Origin: Rhodanobacter denitrificans
Lineage (GTDB): Bacteria; Pseudomonadota; Gammaproteobacteria; Xanthomonadales; Rhodanobacteraceae
Length of the DNA stretch: 64,000 nt
Assembly (NCBI GenBank): GCA_003241385.1
Contig: QFPO01000004.1
Coordinates: forward strand, 137,159-201,158
Direction of reading: 5' to 3'
The notes under the pieces: generated by a model
Database searches by the model: none
The model's input: only the letters and a program-made list of their open reading frames with translations
Told to the model about the DNA's origin: nothing
Part shown: in pieces, positions 18,268 through 27,921 of the stretch
Layout: every line of letters starts with the position of its first letter
Numbering within the stretch: position 1 is the stretch's first letter
Translations under genes and position numbers: made by a program

Positions 18268-19517
18268 CGCTACGATTCTTCCTGCTGGCCGCGCTGATGG
18301 TCGTGGCCGCCCTGGCGCTCGTCGTGGTGCCGCTGCTGCGGCGCCGCGGCGCGACGGCCGGACCCGACCCGCGCGCGCTGCGCGCACTCGACCAGGCGCA
18401 CGCCGCCGGCGTGATCAGCGCCGAGGAATACGCCGCCAAGCGCGCCACCCTGCCCGTGGTCGCGACCACGGCCGGCACACCGAACCGGCCGGCTTTCGTG
18501 ACGGTGCTGCTGGTCGCGCTGCTGCTGCCGCTCAGCGCGATCGTGCTGTACCGGACGGTCGGCACGCCCGAGGCGCTCGACCCGGCCGCGCTGGTCGCCG
18601 CCGCACCCGGCGGCGAGCACGGCATGAGCATGGATCAGGCCGTCGCCGGCCTCCTCGCCAAGCTGCAGCAGAACCCCGACGACGCGACCGGCTGGGCCCT
18701 GCTCGGCCGCGCCTACCAGGCGATGCAGCGCTTCGCCGAATCGCGCGATGCGCTGGAGCGCGCGCGCCGGCTGCAGCCCGACGACCGCGATCTGCAGGTC
18801 GAGTACGCGCAGGCGCTTGCGCTGGCCAGCCCTGAGCAGCGCATCGACGGCGAGTCGCGCCGCCTGCTCGACGAGGTGGTCGCGGCCGACCCCGCCCATC
18901 AGCGCGCGCTGTGGCTGATCGGCATCAGCGAGTACCAGGCCCAGCGCTACGCCGAGGCGATCGCGATCTGGGAACGCGTCCTGCCGCAGCTGCCGGCCGG
19001 CTCCAACGTCGCGCGCAGCATCCAGGATCGCATCGCCGAGGCACGCCGCCTCGGCAACCTGCCGGCGCCGGCCGGCACCGGACCGGCCGGCGAGGCGAGC
19101 GCCGGCACCGCCGCGGCACCGGCCGACGGCTCGCCCGCCAGCCCGGCGCCGGCGCAAGCCGCCGCCGCGGGTCCGCGCCTGACCGTCGAGGTCTCGCTCG
19201 ATCCCGCGCTGGCCGATCGCCTCGCGCCGGACGCGACGCTGTTCGTGTTCGCGCGGGCCGCCGAAGGCCCGCCGATGCCGCTGGCGATCCAGCGCCTCTC
19301 GGCCGGCCAGCTGCCGCTGACCGTCACACTCGACGAGTCCAACGGCATGCTGCCGAACATGAAGCTGTCGATGTTCCCGACGATCGTCGTCGGCGCGCGC
19401 GTCTCGCGCTCGGGCCAGGCGATCGCGCAGAGCGGCGACCTGCAGACGCTGTCGGCGCCGCTTGAGGTCACGCGGACCGAGCCGATCGTGCTGAAGATCG
19501 ATCAGGTGGTGCCGTAG
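18264..19517 (+). CDS. ccmI: Cytochrome c maturation chaperone CcmI
   Basis: The protein has 417 residues with a GTG start overlapping the ccmH stop. Two N-terminal membrane helices (residues about 3-23 and 75-93) flank a short cytoplasmic loop. A periplasmic TPR domain follows (GWALLGRAYQAMQRFAESRDALERA and on), then an Ala/Pro-rich linker, and a C-terminal beta domain from about 300 (LTVEVSLDPALADRLAPD). CcmI holds apocytochrome c for the CcmFH ligase. It ends the ccmFGHI block. Confidence 0.93.
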   Translation: MTLRFFLLAALMVVAALALVVVPLLRRRGATAGPDPRALRALDQAHAAGVISAEEYAAKRATLPVVATTAGTPNRPAFVTVLLVALLLPLSAIVLYRTVGTPEALDPAALVAAAPGGEHGMSMDQAVAGLLAKLQQNPDDATGWALLGRAYQAMQRFAESRDALERARRLQPDDRDLQVEYAQALALASPEQRIDGESRRLLDEVVAADPAHQRALWLIGISEYQAQRYAEAIAIWERVLPQLPAGSNVARSIQDRIAEARRLGNLPAPAGTGPAGEASAGTAAAPADGSPASPAPAQAAAAGPRLTVEVSLDPALADRLAPDATLFVFARAAEGPPMPLAIQRLSAGQLPLTVTLDESNGMLPNMKLSMFPTIVVGARVSRSGQAIAQSGDLQTLSAPLEVTRTEPIVLKIDQVVP

Positions 19518-19532
19518 TCGATCGAGCGCCGG

Positions 19533-19546
19533 GCCGAGGGCTCGGC
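19533..19546 (+). terminator. Short hairpin after ccmI
   Basis: GCCGAG (19533-19538) and CTCGGC (19541-19546) form a perfect 6-bp stem with a GG loop, 16 bp after the ccmI stop. It may end the ccm transcript before the next gene. There is no T-tract, so the evidence is weak. Confidence 0.35.
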
Positions 19547-19602
19547 AGCGAGTCCTACGACCCGTGAGAGAATCGGGGACCTCCAGGGAAAGAGGGTTCC
19601 CC

Positions 19603-21765
19603 GTGATCCGGCGTGCCGGTTCCGCAGGCAGGCTTCTCCTATCCGTGCTGGGGTTCGTGATCTGGACTCACCCGGCCGGCGCGGCCGGACCGATACTTTC
19701 CGAGTTGGGCCGCGTGGCCCCTGGTTACGGACCGCCTGCGCAGAGCGGTTTCGTCGTGATCGACGCCGACGGCGATGGCCTGGACGATTTCGTCTACGTC
19801 GCCCACGCCGGCATGCAGTCGAGTCTCTTGATGGTCGCCGGCATCAGGAGCGACGGAAGTTTCGGTCTCAAACAATCGCTCCACTTGCCGAACTCGTCGG
19901 CGCAGCTGGCAGTGCCGACCGGCGTCACGCTCGATCGGATCTACGTGGCCAACTCGAGGTCTGGACGCGTTCACATCTTCGGCGGCTGGCCGTTGAGAGA
20001 AGTGGGCGGCTTCGACAGCGTTCTTTACGCCGTGCGAGCCGCACTGCTCGACGCCGATCGCGACGGCAATGTCGAATTGTTGATCGGCCGCTATGACAAG
20101 GCCGGAAGTGTTCACAGCTACGACGCCCGGTCGGGAGCCCTCCTATGGCAGACCCCGATCGCGGGTTACGTCAGCTCCTTCGCTGCGGCGACACAGCACG
20201 ACGGCCGGCCCGCGATTGTGCTGGGCCGGGAAGGGTCGGGCCCGCCCGCATGGCTCGACGCCGCGACCGGAACACCGCTGGCTCCGTTGCCGCTGATGAG
20301 CGCACCGTTTCTCGCCTCGGCGATCTTCGATGACGCCAGATCGCCTCTGCTGGTCGGAGGCGGCGGGACCGCGCCCGTGCACGTCCTGCAAAGCAGTCCG
20401 CCGTGGACACTCCATTGGAGCTATCCGCCTTTGCCCGAAACCCGAGGCATGCTGGTGACAACTCTCGATGCCGATTCCGGCAACCGGATCATCGTCGGCG
20501 ACGTTGGCTTTCCATCCGCGCTGCATGTCCTCGACCCGGCGATCCGGGCCGAGATCTGGAACTTCGAGACGACCGATCATTTCATCTACAGCATCGGTGC
20601 CGGCGATGCCGACGGCGACGGAACCAGGGAGATCGTCTTCGGTGTACACGAGCCCCATGAGACATGGATCGCCAGCCGGCTGCGCTGGATCGATGCGAAG
20701 GACCGCACCGAGAAATGGCGTCTGGAATCCCAATCCGCTCTATTCGACATCGTCGCACTGGGCGATCTGAACGGCGACGGCCGGCCCGAGCAGATCGTGG
20801 CGGGCAAGTTCAGCCCGATCGGCAAGACCTACATCGTCGACGCCAGCACGGGTGCGCCGATCTGGGAATCTCCCGACCCGCCGAGTCCGGCGACGGTGCC
20901 GCCGATGGTGACGGCGCTGGCGATCGGTGAGCTCCGACCCGGCTTGCCCGATGTGGTGTTCGGCAGCGATGCCAAGACGGCCGGCCGGCTGACCGTGATC
21001 GATGGACGCAGCCGCGAGGTGCGCCTGTCGATCGAGGGCCTGCCAGGCCACGCACTGGAGGGCCGACGCATCGAAAGCATCGTCGTCCATGACGCCGACG
21101 GCGATGGTATCGGCGACATCGCCGCCGCCACCAGTCTCCGAGACGGCAGCATCGGCGATCCGCGCGTCTCGATTTTCTCCGGGCTCGACGGCTCGCTGCT
21201 CGCACACAGCGATCCGATCGAGTCGATGCCGTATCGCGCCCGCTCGCTGCTCCTCGGCGATACCGACGCCGATGGTACGGTCGAACTGATCCTGATCACC
21301 GGGAACCGCATCCAGGTCTTCGATGGATCGATGTTGATGCCCCGTTCGACGTCCATCGTCGATTCGATCGGCGGACGCTGGATACCCGGCGATCAGGGCG
21401 GCGCGCAAGTACTAACGTTCGACTCCGGCGGCACGATCCGCTTCCACGATGCACGCACGCTTGCGCAGCGGCGTAGCATTTCGATCCACAGCCCGCTAGC
21501 TGCCGTCGACGTACTGGACCGAACGGGCACGCGCTTGATCGCGCTGGCGATGCGCAATCTGCATGTCGTCAGCGGATCATCGGGCGAGATCTTCGCCCGC
21601 AGCACGACACTCGGAGACGTCACCGGCTCTTACACTACCTCTCTGGCGGTCCATGCACTGAACGACGCCGCCTGGCAGATCGCCGGCGGTACCGATGCGG
21701 GCTACTTCCGTTTCCGCGTCGATGTCGGCGAGTCGATCTTCGAGGACGACTTCGAGGGGCGCTGA
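19603..21765 (+). CDS. Secreted FG-GAP/VCBS-type beta-propeller protein
   Basis: The protein has 720 residues. I chose the GTG at 19603 because AGAGGG lies just upstream and the signal peptide (SAGRLLLSVLGFVIWTHPAGA) then starts properly; an in-frame GTG at 19564 adds 13 residues. The mature part has repeated calcium-loop motifs DADGDGLDD, DADRDGNVE, DADGDGTRE, DLNGDGRPE, DADGDGIGD and DTDADGTVE, typical of integrin-like propellers. It ends SIFEDDFEGR, a variant of the LFxDGFE signature. Role unknown; probably outside the cell. Confidence 0.85.
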   Translation: MIRRAGSAGRLLLSVLGFVIWTHPAGAAGPILSELGRVAPGYGPPAQSGFVVIDADGDGLDDFVYVAHAGMQSSLLMVAGIRSDGSFGLKQSLHLPNSSAQLAVPTGVTLDRIYVANSRSGRVHIFGGWPLREVGGFDSVLYAVRAALLDADRDGNVELLIGRYDKAGSVHSYDARSGALLWQTPIAGYVSSFAAATQHDGRPAIVLGREGSGPPAWLDAATGTPLAPLPLMSAPFLASAIFDDARSPLLVGGGGTAPVHVLQSSPPWTLHWSYPPLPETRGMLVTTLDADSGNRIIVGDVGFPSALHVLDPAIRAEIWNFETTDHFIYSIGAGDADGDGTREIVFGVHEPHETWIASRLRWIDAKDRTEKWRLESQSALFDIVALGDLNGDGRPEQIVAGKFSPIGKTYIVDASTGAPIWESPDPPSPATVPPMVTALAIGELRPGLPDVVFGSDAKTAGRLTVIDGRSREVRLSIEGLPGHALEGRRIESIVVHDADGDGIGDIAAATSLRDGSIGDPRVSIFSGLDGSLLAHSDPIESMPYRARSLLLGDTDADGTVELILITGNRIQVFDGSMLMPRSTSIVDSIGGRWIPGDQGGAQVLTFDSGGTIRFHDARTLAQRRSISIHSPLAAVDVLDRTGTRLIALAMRNLHVVSGSSGEIFARSTTLGDVTGSYTTSLAVHALNDAAWQIAGGTDAGYFRFRVDVGESIFEDDFEGR

Positions 21766-21774
21766 CCGCAGTAC

Positions 21775-21788
21775 GAGCCGGGCGGCTC
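21775..21788. terminator. Hairpin after the propeller gene
   Basis: GAGCCG (21775-21780) and CGGCTC (21783-21788) form a perfect stem with a GG loop, 9 bp after the stop and between convergent genes. A short T-stretch (CCTTTT) follows about 10 bp later on the plus strand. Confidence 0.45.
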
Positions 21789-21928
21789 ATCCGACGCCTT
21801 TTCCAGGCCGATCCGTTTAGCGCCCGATCATGGCGTCGAAACGGCTGATGCGATCGTGCGGCGCCATCGCGCCTCCGGCGACGCGATGGACCGACTGCAC
21901 GGCCAGCGGTGTCCGTCCGCTACGTGCT

Positions 21929-23278
21929 TCACGGCACGCACGCCGCATCGTCCGGCTCGAATCCGGAGCGGTGCAGATTGAGCGGGCGCGCATAGGCCTG
22001 CGCGAAAATGCCGGAGTCGACGCCCTGGCCGGCACCGGTCCAGGCGACCACGATCTCGCCGCCACGCGCGACCGCGACGGCCGGCTGCGCCTGCGCCCCG
22101 GCCGTCGTCGTGTTGACGCGAAGTTCCGGTCCGTGCGGCGTGCCGTAGGCGTCGAAGCGGCGCAGGAACACGCCGGTGTCGTCGCCATCTCCGGCGCCGT
22201 TCCAGGTGACGACGAAGCCGCCGTCGGGCATCGTCGCGACGCTCGGATTGACCTGGTTGCCGGCGGTCGTCGTATTGACCGCGATCTCGCCGCCGAGCGG
22301 CGCGCCGCCGGCCGCGTAGCGCCGCGCGAACACGCCCCAGTCGTCGCCTGGCCCATTGCCCTGCCAGACGACGACGCTGCGCCCGTCCGGCCGCATCGCC
22401 ACGTCCGGCTGCAGCTGCGTGCCTGACGTGGTCTCGTTGACGCGCGTTTCCGCACCGAGCGCGATGCCGGCCGCATCGAACATGCGCACGAAGACGCCCT
22501 GCTCGTCGCCCGGCCCGTTGCCGCGCCAGACCACGGCATAACGGAACGCGCTGCCGCCGACGCGCGGTTGGAACTGGCCGTTGACGGTGACCGTATTGAC
22601 CAGCGAGACCACCTCCGACGGCGTGCCGGCAGCGCCGAACAGGCGCTGGAAGCTGCCGTTGGTGTCGCCCTCGCCGGCACCCGACCAGACGATCACGGTA
22701 TTGTCGTTGGCGGTGGTCGCGATGGCCGGATCGGCCTGCTCGCCGTCGTGCTGGATCGGCACCGGCACGTAGTCGGTCAGCGGATCACCGTCGCGATCGT
22801 AGCGGCGCGTCATGATCGTGTCGCGCCAGGTCCACTGGCTGGCGCCGGTCTGTTCCCAGAAGTTGCCGGACCAGGCGACCTGCACCGCGTCACCGGCGAG
22901 CGCGCGCAGTTCGGGCCTGTTCCGGTTGAGCATGACCCGCCCTTCGATCGACTCGAGCAGCTCGCGTTCGCCGGCCAACGGCGCAGCGTCGGCCGCCAGT
23001 CGGCGCATGACGACCTGTCCGTTGCCGGAATTGGCGCGCCACCAGGCCGCGACGACGCCACCGCCCGGCGTGGCCGCCACGCTCGGCAGACCGTTCTGCG
23101 CATCGGCCAGCTCGCTGATCAGCCGCTCGCCACCGTGCGGCACCGGTCTGCCGGGGTGGCACGGGTCGACGGTACCGGCCACGGCGACGGCGGCCAGCGG
23201 CGCGAGCAACACGATCAGCACGCCCCTGGAGGAGACGCGGCGACCAAGCGGAACGGACATCGGACGGCTGGCGAACAT
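21929..23278 (-). CDS. Secreted repeat protein with C-terminal SGFE signature
   Basis: The protein has 449 residues. A basic N-terminus and a hydrophobic stretch (GVLIVLLAPLAAVAVAG) form a signal peptide. The body contains about seven 50-residue repeats with the core VNTTTAGxQxxPxVAxxPDGxxVVxWxG-x-GDG, which again suggests a beta-propeller. It ends HRSGFEPDDAACVP, a variant of the DGFE signature followed by a short Cys-containing tail. GGAG precedes the ATG at 23278. A second ATG at 23260 lies in an 18-bp-spaced repeat. Function unknown. Confidence 0.82.
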   Translation of the reverse strand: MFASRPMSVPLGRRVSSRGVLIVLLAPLAAVAVAGTVDPCHPGRPVPHGGERLISELADAQNGLPSVAATPGGGVVAAWWRANSGNGQVVMRRLAADAAPLAGERELLESIEGRVMLNRNRPELRALAGDAVQVAWSGNFWEQTGASQWTWRDTIMTRRYDRDGDPLTDYVPVPIQHDGEQADPAIATTANDNTVIVWSGAGEGDTNGSFQRLFGAAGTPSEVVSLVNTVTVNGQFQPRVGGSAFRYAVVWRGNGPGDEQGVFVRMFDAAGIALGAETRVNETTSGTQLQPDVAMRPDGRSVVVWQGNGPGDDWGVFARRYAAGGAPLGGEIAVNTTTAGNQVNPSVATMPDGGFVVTWNGAGDGDDTGVFLRRFDAYGTPHGPELRVNTTTAGAQAQPAVAVARGGEIVVAWTGAGQGVDSGIFAQAYARPLNLHRSGFEPDDAACVP

Positions 23279-23287
23279 CGGACGGCT
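23257..23287. repeat. Direct repeat duplicating a start codon
   Basis: ACATCGGACGGCT occurs at 23257-23269 and again at 23275-23287, 18 bp apart and in frame. Each copy contains the reverse complement of an ATG, so the minus-strand gene has two candidate starts with the same immediate context. Only the outer one has GGAG upstream. Confidence 0.6.
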
Positions 23288-23335
23288 CCGGACGAGGGGA
23301 ACCTCCGTATCTGCGCAAGAAGCCGCGCGACCGGC

Positions 23336-23944
23336 TCAGCCGGCGCCGTTCGACTCTTCCAGAACGTCCTCGTAGCCACCGACCAGACCGTCGGCCAGCT
23401 GCGAGAGCGCACGCATGCGCGAGATCAGCCGGCGCGCCACGTCCTGGCCGTTCGTGAGCTCGTCGCGGAACGGCAGCGCCGCGATCGCATCGACGGCGGC
23501 GTTCTGCGCGTGCATGTAGCTGGCCTGCAGTTCGTAGACCTGGGCGACGCGCGTCATCCAGTCGAAGTCGAATCCCTGCGCCGCCTGTGTGGTCAGCGCG
23601 GCCTGCCAGGCCGCCTGCGAGAGCAGCGACAGACCGAGGTTCACCTTGACTTCGCGGTCGGCGTCCGGCGGCCGCTCGAGCACGGCGGTCAGATCCGCCA
23701 CGATCTGGTGCAGTCGCGGCTGCGCGGTCAGGAGCTCGCGGTGGTTCTGCGCGAGTTCGGCCATGATCGCCTTGCGCGCGGTGGCCGTGCGTTCGACTTC
23801 CTGGCGATGGTCGTACCAGTCGTTGGCGGCCAGGGCGAGCAGCAGGGCGAGCACGACCGACGCCGCCTCGATCAGGATCTCCGGCAGCTTCTCGCGCAGA
23901 CGGGTCCGCAATCCGGGCGGCGCGACGATGGACGGTTCGCTCAT
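23336..23944 (-). CDS. Single-pass membrane protein of unknown function
   Basis: The protein has 202 residues. One transmembrane helix (ILIEAASVVLALLLALAAN, about 23-41) is followed by DWYDHRQEVERT and a long Ala/Leu/Gln-rich helical region, probably periplasmic. No enzymatic motif is seen. Similar small proteins with this membrane-plus-helical layout are common in the order and uncharacterised. It is 57 bp upstream of the secreted repeat gene on the same strand and may be cotranscribed with it. Confidence 0.75.
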   Translation of the reverse strand: MSEPSIVAPPGLRTRLREKLPEILIEAASVVLALLLALAANDWYDHRQEVERTATARKAIMAELAQNHRELLTAQPRLHQIVADLTAVLERPPDADREVKVNLGLSLLSQAAWQAALTTQAAQGFDFDWMTRVAQVYELQASYMHAQNAAVDAIAALPFRDELTNGQDVARRLISRMRALSQLADGLVGGYEDVLEESNGAG

Positions 23945-24002
23945 GGTGCGATGCTCGCTCGAGGAGGCTGCCGCCCGATGACGTCAGCCGACGGCATGCA
24001 TG

Positions 24003-24878
24003 TTACGGCGCGATCGCAGCGGCCGTCGCCAGCCAGTCCCGGAACACGCGCAGCGCCGGCGTCGGCGCGCGCGAGCGCAAATGGGTCAGCCAGTAGCGGC
24101 CGGCGTCGACGCAGACCGCGAACGGCTGCACCAGGCGACCGCGCGCCAGATCCTGCGCGAACATCCGCACCGGCAGCAGTCCGACGCCGGCGCCGTCCGC
24201 GGCGGCATTGGCGATCGCCAGCGAGGAGTCGAACACCGGACCGCGCGCCGGCACCGGCGCGGCACCGGCCGCGGTGAACCAGCGCGTCCACTCGTCGCGG
24301 CGGTACGAACGCAGCAGCGTCGCGGCGGCCAGATCGCGCGGATGGCTCAGCCGATGCGCGAGCGAGGGCGCGCACAGTGGCGTCAGCCCGGACTCGGCGA
24401 TCGGGGTCGCCTCGACCCCCGGCCAGTCGCCGTCGCCGAAGCGGATCGCGCAGTCCAGGCCCTCGGCGGCCAGATCGACGCGGTTGTTGTGCGTCAGCAC
24501 GCGCAGGTCCACCTGCGGATGCGCCGCCTGGAACTGCGGCAGCCGCGGCAGCAGCCAGCCGTTGGCGAAGGTGCCGACGACGCCGACGCTGAGCACCTCG
24601 CGCACGTGCCTGCCGCCGACGCGGTCGAGCACCGCGGCGATGCGGTCGAACGCCTCGTTGAGCACCGGATACAGCGCGGCGCCTTCGTCGGTCAGCGCGA
24701 CGCCGCGCGGCAGACGGCGGAACAGCGTCAGGCCCAGCCGCGCCTCCAGCGCCTTGATCTGATGACTGAGCGCGGCCTGGCTGACGCACAGCTCGACCGC
24801 GGCGCGCGTGAAATTGAGATGGCGGGCGGACGCCTCGAACGCACGCAGGGCGTTCAACGGGAGCTGCGGTCGGATCAT
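24003..24878 (-). CDS. LysR-family regulator, AmpR-like, divergent from the beta-lactamase
   Basis: The protein has 291 residues. The N-terminal helix-turn-helix is LNALRAFEASARHLNFTRAA and then VSQAALSHQIKALEARLGLTLF, very close to AmpR/GcvA types. The ligand-binding domain follows. It is divergent from the class A beta-lactamase gene with 98 bp between starts, the classical ampR-bla arrangement; AmpR proteins sense muropeptides and induce the enzyme. I could not identify a clear LysR box in the gap, so the regulatory link rests on position and family. Confidence 0.9.
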   Translation of the reverse strand: MIRPQLPLNALRAFEASARHLNFTRAAVELCVSQAALSHQIKALEARLGLTLFRRLPRGVALTDEGAALYPVLNEAFDRIAAVLDRVGGRHVREVLSVGVVGTFANGWLLPRLPQFQAAHPQVDLRVLTHNNRVDLAAEGLDCAIRFGDGDWPGVEATPIAESGLTPLCAPSLAHRLSHPRDLAAATLLRSYRRDEWTRWFTAAGAAPVPARGPVFDSSLAIANAAADGAGVGLLPVRMFAQDLARGRLVQPFAVCVDAGRYWLTHLRSRAPTPALRVFRDWLATAAAIAP

Positions 24879-24976
24879 GTCCCGACATTAGCTGCGTGCA
24901 TGACTGCGATCAAATCTTCGCGTTGGTGGCCGCGCTCGCCGCGCGAAATACTCGCCGCACACCACGAGGATTCACC

Positions 24977-25858
24977 ATGACCGATCGACGCCAGTTCCTG
25001 CATCTTCTGGGCGGCAGCCTGCTGCTCGCCGTCGCCGCGCCGGCCCGCGCTGCGCCTGCATCCTCGCCGCTGGCACTGCCGCGCGAGCGCCTGCGCGAAC
25101 TGGAGCGCGCCGACGGCGGCCGGCTCGGCGTGGCCGTACTCGACACGGCCAGCGGCCGGTTCGCCGGGTGGCGTGAGGACGAGCGCTACCCGATGTGCAG
25201 CACGTTCAAATTTCTATTGGCGGGCGCGGTCCTTGCGCGCGTCGATCGCGGCGAGTTCGGCCTGGACCGGCGCATCCCGATCAGCCGCGACGACCTGATC
25301 GCACATTCGCCGGTCACCGAGCGCCATGTCGGGCCCGCCGGCCTCACGGTCGCCCAGCTGTGCGAAGCGACGATGACGCAGAGCGACAACGCCGCGGCCA
25401 ATCTGCTGCTGCCGCTGGTCGGCGAACCGGCCGGACTGACCGCTGTGCTGCGCAGCTGGGGCGACGCGACGACACGTCTGGATCGCCCCGAGCCGCATCT
25501 GAACGACGTGCCGCCCGGTGACACGCGTGACACCACGACACCACGCGCGATGACCGAGCATCTGCGCCATCTCGTGCTCGGCAATACGCTGACGCCGGCC
25601 TCGCGCACGCAGCTGACGGCCTGGCTGGTCGCCAACCGGACCGGTGACCATCGCCTGCGCGCCGGCCTGCCGAAGGACTGGCGCGTCGGCGACAAGACCG
25701 GCTCCGGTCCCGGCACGACCAACGACGTCGCCGTGCTCTGGCCGCCCGGTCGCGCGCCGCTGCTGGTCGCGGCCTATCTGACCGGATCGCCGCAGGCCGA
25801 CGATCGGCGCAACGCGACACTGGCGGCGGTCGCGCGGGAGATCGCTGCGGCGATCTGA
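24977..25858 (+). CDS. Tat-exported class A beta-lactamase, L2-like
   Basis: The protein has 293 residues. All class A motifs are present: STFK at 75-78 (Ser75 nucleophile), SDN at 136-138, EPHLN at 172-176 (general base Glu) and KTGSG at 240-244. The N-terminus DRRQFLHLLGG is a twin-arginine signal, as in the L2 enzyme of Stenotrophomonas, so the folded enzyme should be exported by Tat. Start chosen at 24977 with AGGA upstream. It hydrolyses penicillins and probably cephalosporins in the periplasm; spectrum cannot be read from sequence. Confidence 0.96.
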   Translation: MTDRRQFLHLLGGSLLLAVAAPARAAPASSPLALPRERLRELERADGGRLGVAVLDTASGRFAGWREDERYPMCSTFKFLLAGAVLARVDRGEFGLDRRIPISRDDLIAHSPVTERHVGPAGLTVAQLCEATMTQSDNAAANLLLPLVGEPAGLTAVLRSWGDATTRLDRPEPHLNDVPPGDTRDTTTPRAMTEHLRHLVLGNTLTPASRTQLTAWLVANRTGDHRLRAGLPKDWRVGDKTGSGPGTTNDVAVLWPPGRAPLLVAAYLTGSPQADDRRNATLAAVAREIAAAI

Positions 25859-26042
25859 GCGCTCGCCGGCCGACGCCCGTCGCCCCGATCGCGCGGCCGC
25901 CTCCGAAAAGCCCTGCCCCGGCAAGAACGCGGCCCGGCTCAGGCCGCTTCCGGCAGAGAGGATCGCAGCGCCGATGCCGATGTGGCACCGTGCCGGCTGC
26001 GGCTGCCGCATGCCGCCTCGTCGATGCGCAGGGGTGAGCCTC

Positions 26043-27854
26043 ATGTCCACGGATGCCGTACCCGGTCGCGCCGAGCGACGCTTCATCGTGCTGGTGTCGC
26101 TGCTGCAGGGTGTCGCGCTGTATCTGATGCATCGGGCCGAGGCGCACGGCATATGGCCGCTCTCGCTGCTCGCCGTGCGCGTGTATGGATACACGCTGGT
26201 GCTGGCGGTACCGGCCGCGATGACGCTGTCGGTGTCGTGCTTGCGCGACCGGCGCTTCTGGCAGCATGCGATCGGCCTGACGGCGGTGCTGGTCGTGCCG
26301 GCGAGCTGGGCGGCCTGGAGCGCGACCGGCGCGCCGGGTCTGGACACGGGCGAGGTACTCGGCCCGTACGGTGTCTCGATCGCGCTGGCGGTGTTCCTCG
26401 CGCTGCCGTATCTGCAGTGCCGTCTCACTCACGGGCGCTGGTGTGCACCGTACGCGGACCTGTTCGAGCACGTCTGGCAGAACGGTCTGACGCTCGCGGT
26501 CGCCGGTCTGTTCACCGGCATCGGCTGGCTGCTGCTGCACCTGTGGGCGTCTCTGTTCGCGCTGATCGAGATCACGTTCTTCCGCGAGCTGTTCCGCAGC
26601 GATCCGTTCGCGTACCTCGCCACCGGCACGCTGGCCGGCCTCGGCATTCTGATCGGCCGCACCCAGCAGCGGGCGATCCGGGTCGTGCGGCAGGTCGTGC
26701 CGGCGATCGCGACCGGCCTGCTGCCGCTGATCGCGTCCGTCGCGGTGCTGTTCGTGCTGATGCTGCCGTTCACCGGCCTCGACGCGCTGTGGGAGACGCG
26801 CTCGGCGACGTTCATCCTGATGAGCGTGATCGCGGTGAGCCTGCTGGGCGTCAACGCGATCTGGCAGGACGGCACGCTGCCGCCGTCGTATCCGCGCTGG
26901 CTGCGCCACGTGATCGCGACCGGTGTGCTGACGCTGCCGGTCTACGGCGTGATCGGGCTGCATGCCTTGAGTCTGCGCATCGGCCAGTACGGCTGGACCA
27001 GCGAGCGCGTGTTCGCGGTGTCGATCTGCGCGCTGCTGACGATCGCGGCGTTCGCGTACGCGATCGGCGTGCTGCGCCCGCGCGGCGCGTGGCTCGCGCT
27101 GCTGCCGCGCATCAACATCGCGCTGTCGCTGCTGGCGATCGGCGTGATCGCGGCGCTCAATTCGCCGCTGCTCGATCCGCATCGCATCGGCGCCGGCGAC
27201 CAGCTTCGGCGCTGGCAGAACGGGCGGACCGATGCCGAGCATCTGGACCTGCACGATCTGCGTTACGACAGCGGCCGAATCGGCTATCGGGCGCTGCAGG
27301 CGCTGCAGTCCGATGCGCGCGTCATCGCCGATACGGCACTGGCCGAATCGGTACAGCGCCTGCTCGAACGGGAGAACGCGCCGGACCGGCAAGCCGATCC
27401 ACGAAGGCCACGTCAGCGCCTGACGAGCGTCGAGGCGCTGGCCTCGCGGATCGTTCCGGCGCGAGGTTCCCAACCGCCGGAGCAGGCGCTTCTGCGAGCG
27501 CTGCTCGCCGATTCGGACGCATTCGGCGACTGCAACTTCGCGGACTCGGACTGCATCACGATCGACCGCGATCTCGACGGCGACGGCCGCGAGGAGGTGC
27601 TGCTGTGCGACCTGGACATGCAGATCACGGCCTCGTGTTCGCTATGGGCGCGGTCGGTCCCGGGTCGCTGGGAGCGTGCGGCCAGCTTGAACTGGCACGT
27701 CGGCGACGAGGCGCAGCGCGCGGCACTGGCGCTGCGCAACGGACGGATCGGGATCATGCCGCGGCGCTGGCCGGACCTGATCATCGAGGATCGCGTCGTC
27801 ACGCCGAGCGCGCTTCCCATGCTGCCGTCCGAAGACGCATCGCACGCGGAATAG
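26043..27854 (+). CDS. DUF4153 multi-spanning membrane protein
   Basis: The protein has 603 residues. About ten transmembrane helices occupy residues 15-390 and match the DUF4153 layout (RRFIVLVSLLQGVALYLMH at the start; ALLPRINIALSLLAIGVIAALNSP at the end). A soluble C-terminal part of about 200 residues follows, with a Ca-loop-like DRDLDGDGREE. Start at MSTDAVPGR, with AGGGG upstream. The function of the family is unknown. It stands alone between the beta-lactamase and the fragment at 27922. Confidence 0.88.
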   Translation: MSTDAVPGRAERRFIVLVSLLQGVALYLMHRAEAHGIWPLSLLAVRVYGYTLVLAVPAAMTLSVSCLRDRRFWQHAIGLTAVLVVPASWAAWSATGAPGLDTGEVLGPYGVSIALAVFLALPYLQCRLTHGRWCAPYADLFEHVWQNGLTLAVAGLFTGIGWLLLHLWASLFALIEITFFRELFRSDPFAYLATGTLAGLGILIGRTQQRAIRVVRQVVPAIATGLLPLIASVAVLFVLMLPFTGLDALWETRSATFILMSVIAVSLLGVNAIWQDGTLPPSYPRWLRHVIATGVLTLPVYGVIGLHALSLRIGQYGWTSERVFAVSICALLTIAAFAYAIGVLRPRGAWLALLPRINIALSLLAIGVIAALNSPLLDPHRIGAGDQLRRWQNGRTDAEHLDLHDLRYDSGRIGYRALQALQSDARVIADTALAESVQRLLERENAPDRQADPRRPRQRLTSVEALASRIVPARGSQPPEQALLRALLADSDAFGDCNFADSDCITIDRDLDGDGREEVLLCDLDMQITASCSLWARSVPGRWERAASLNWHVGDEAQRAALALRNGRIGIMPRRWPDLIIEDRVVTPSALPMLPSEDASHAE

Positions 27855-27921
27855 CGCGCGCGGCGCTGCCGATCGATCGCGTCGTGAAGGCCGCAAGCGG
27901 CGATGGCGACCGACGCACGCC

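Noticed and set aside
24879..24976. AmpR-type binding box between the LysR and beta-lactamase genes
   Set aside because: I could not find a convincing T-N11-A dyad in this gap, so no operator is annotated even though regulation is likely.
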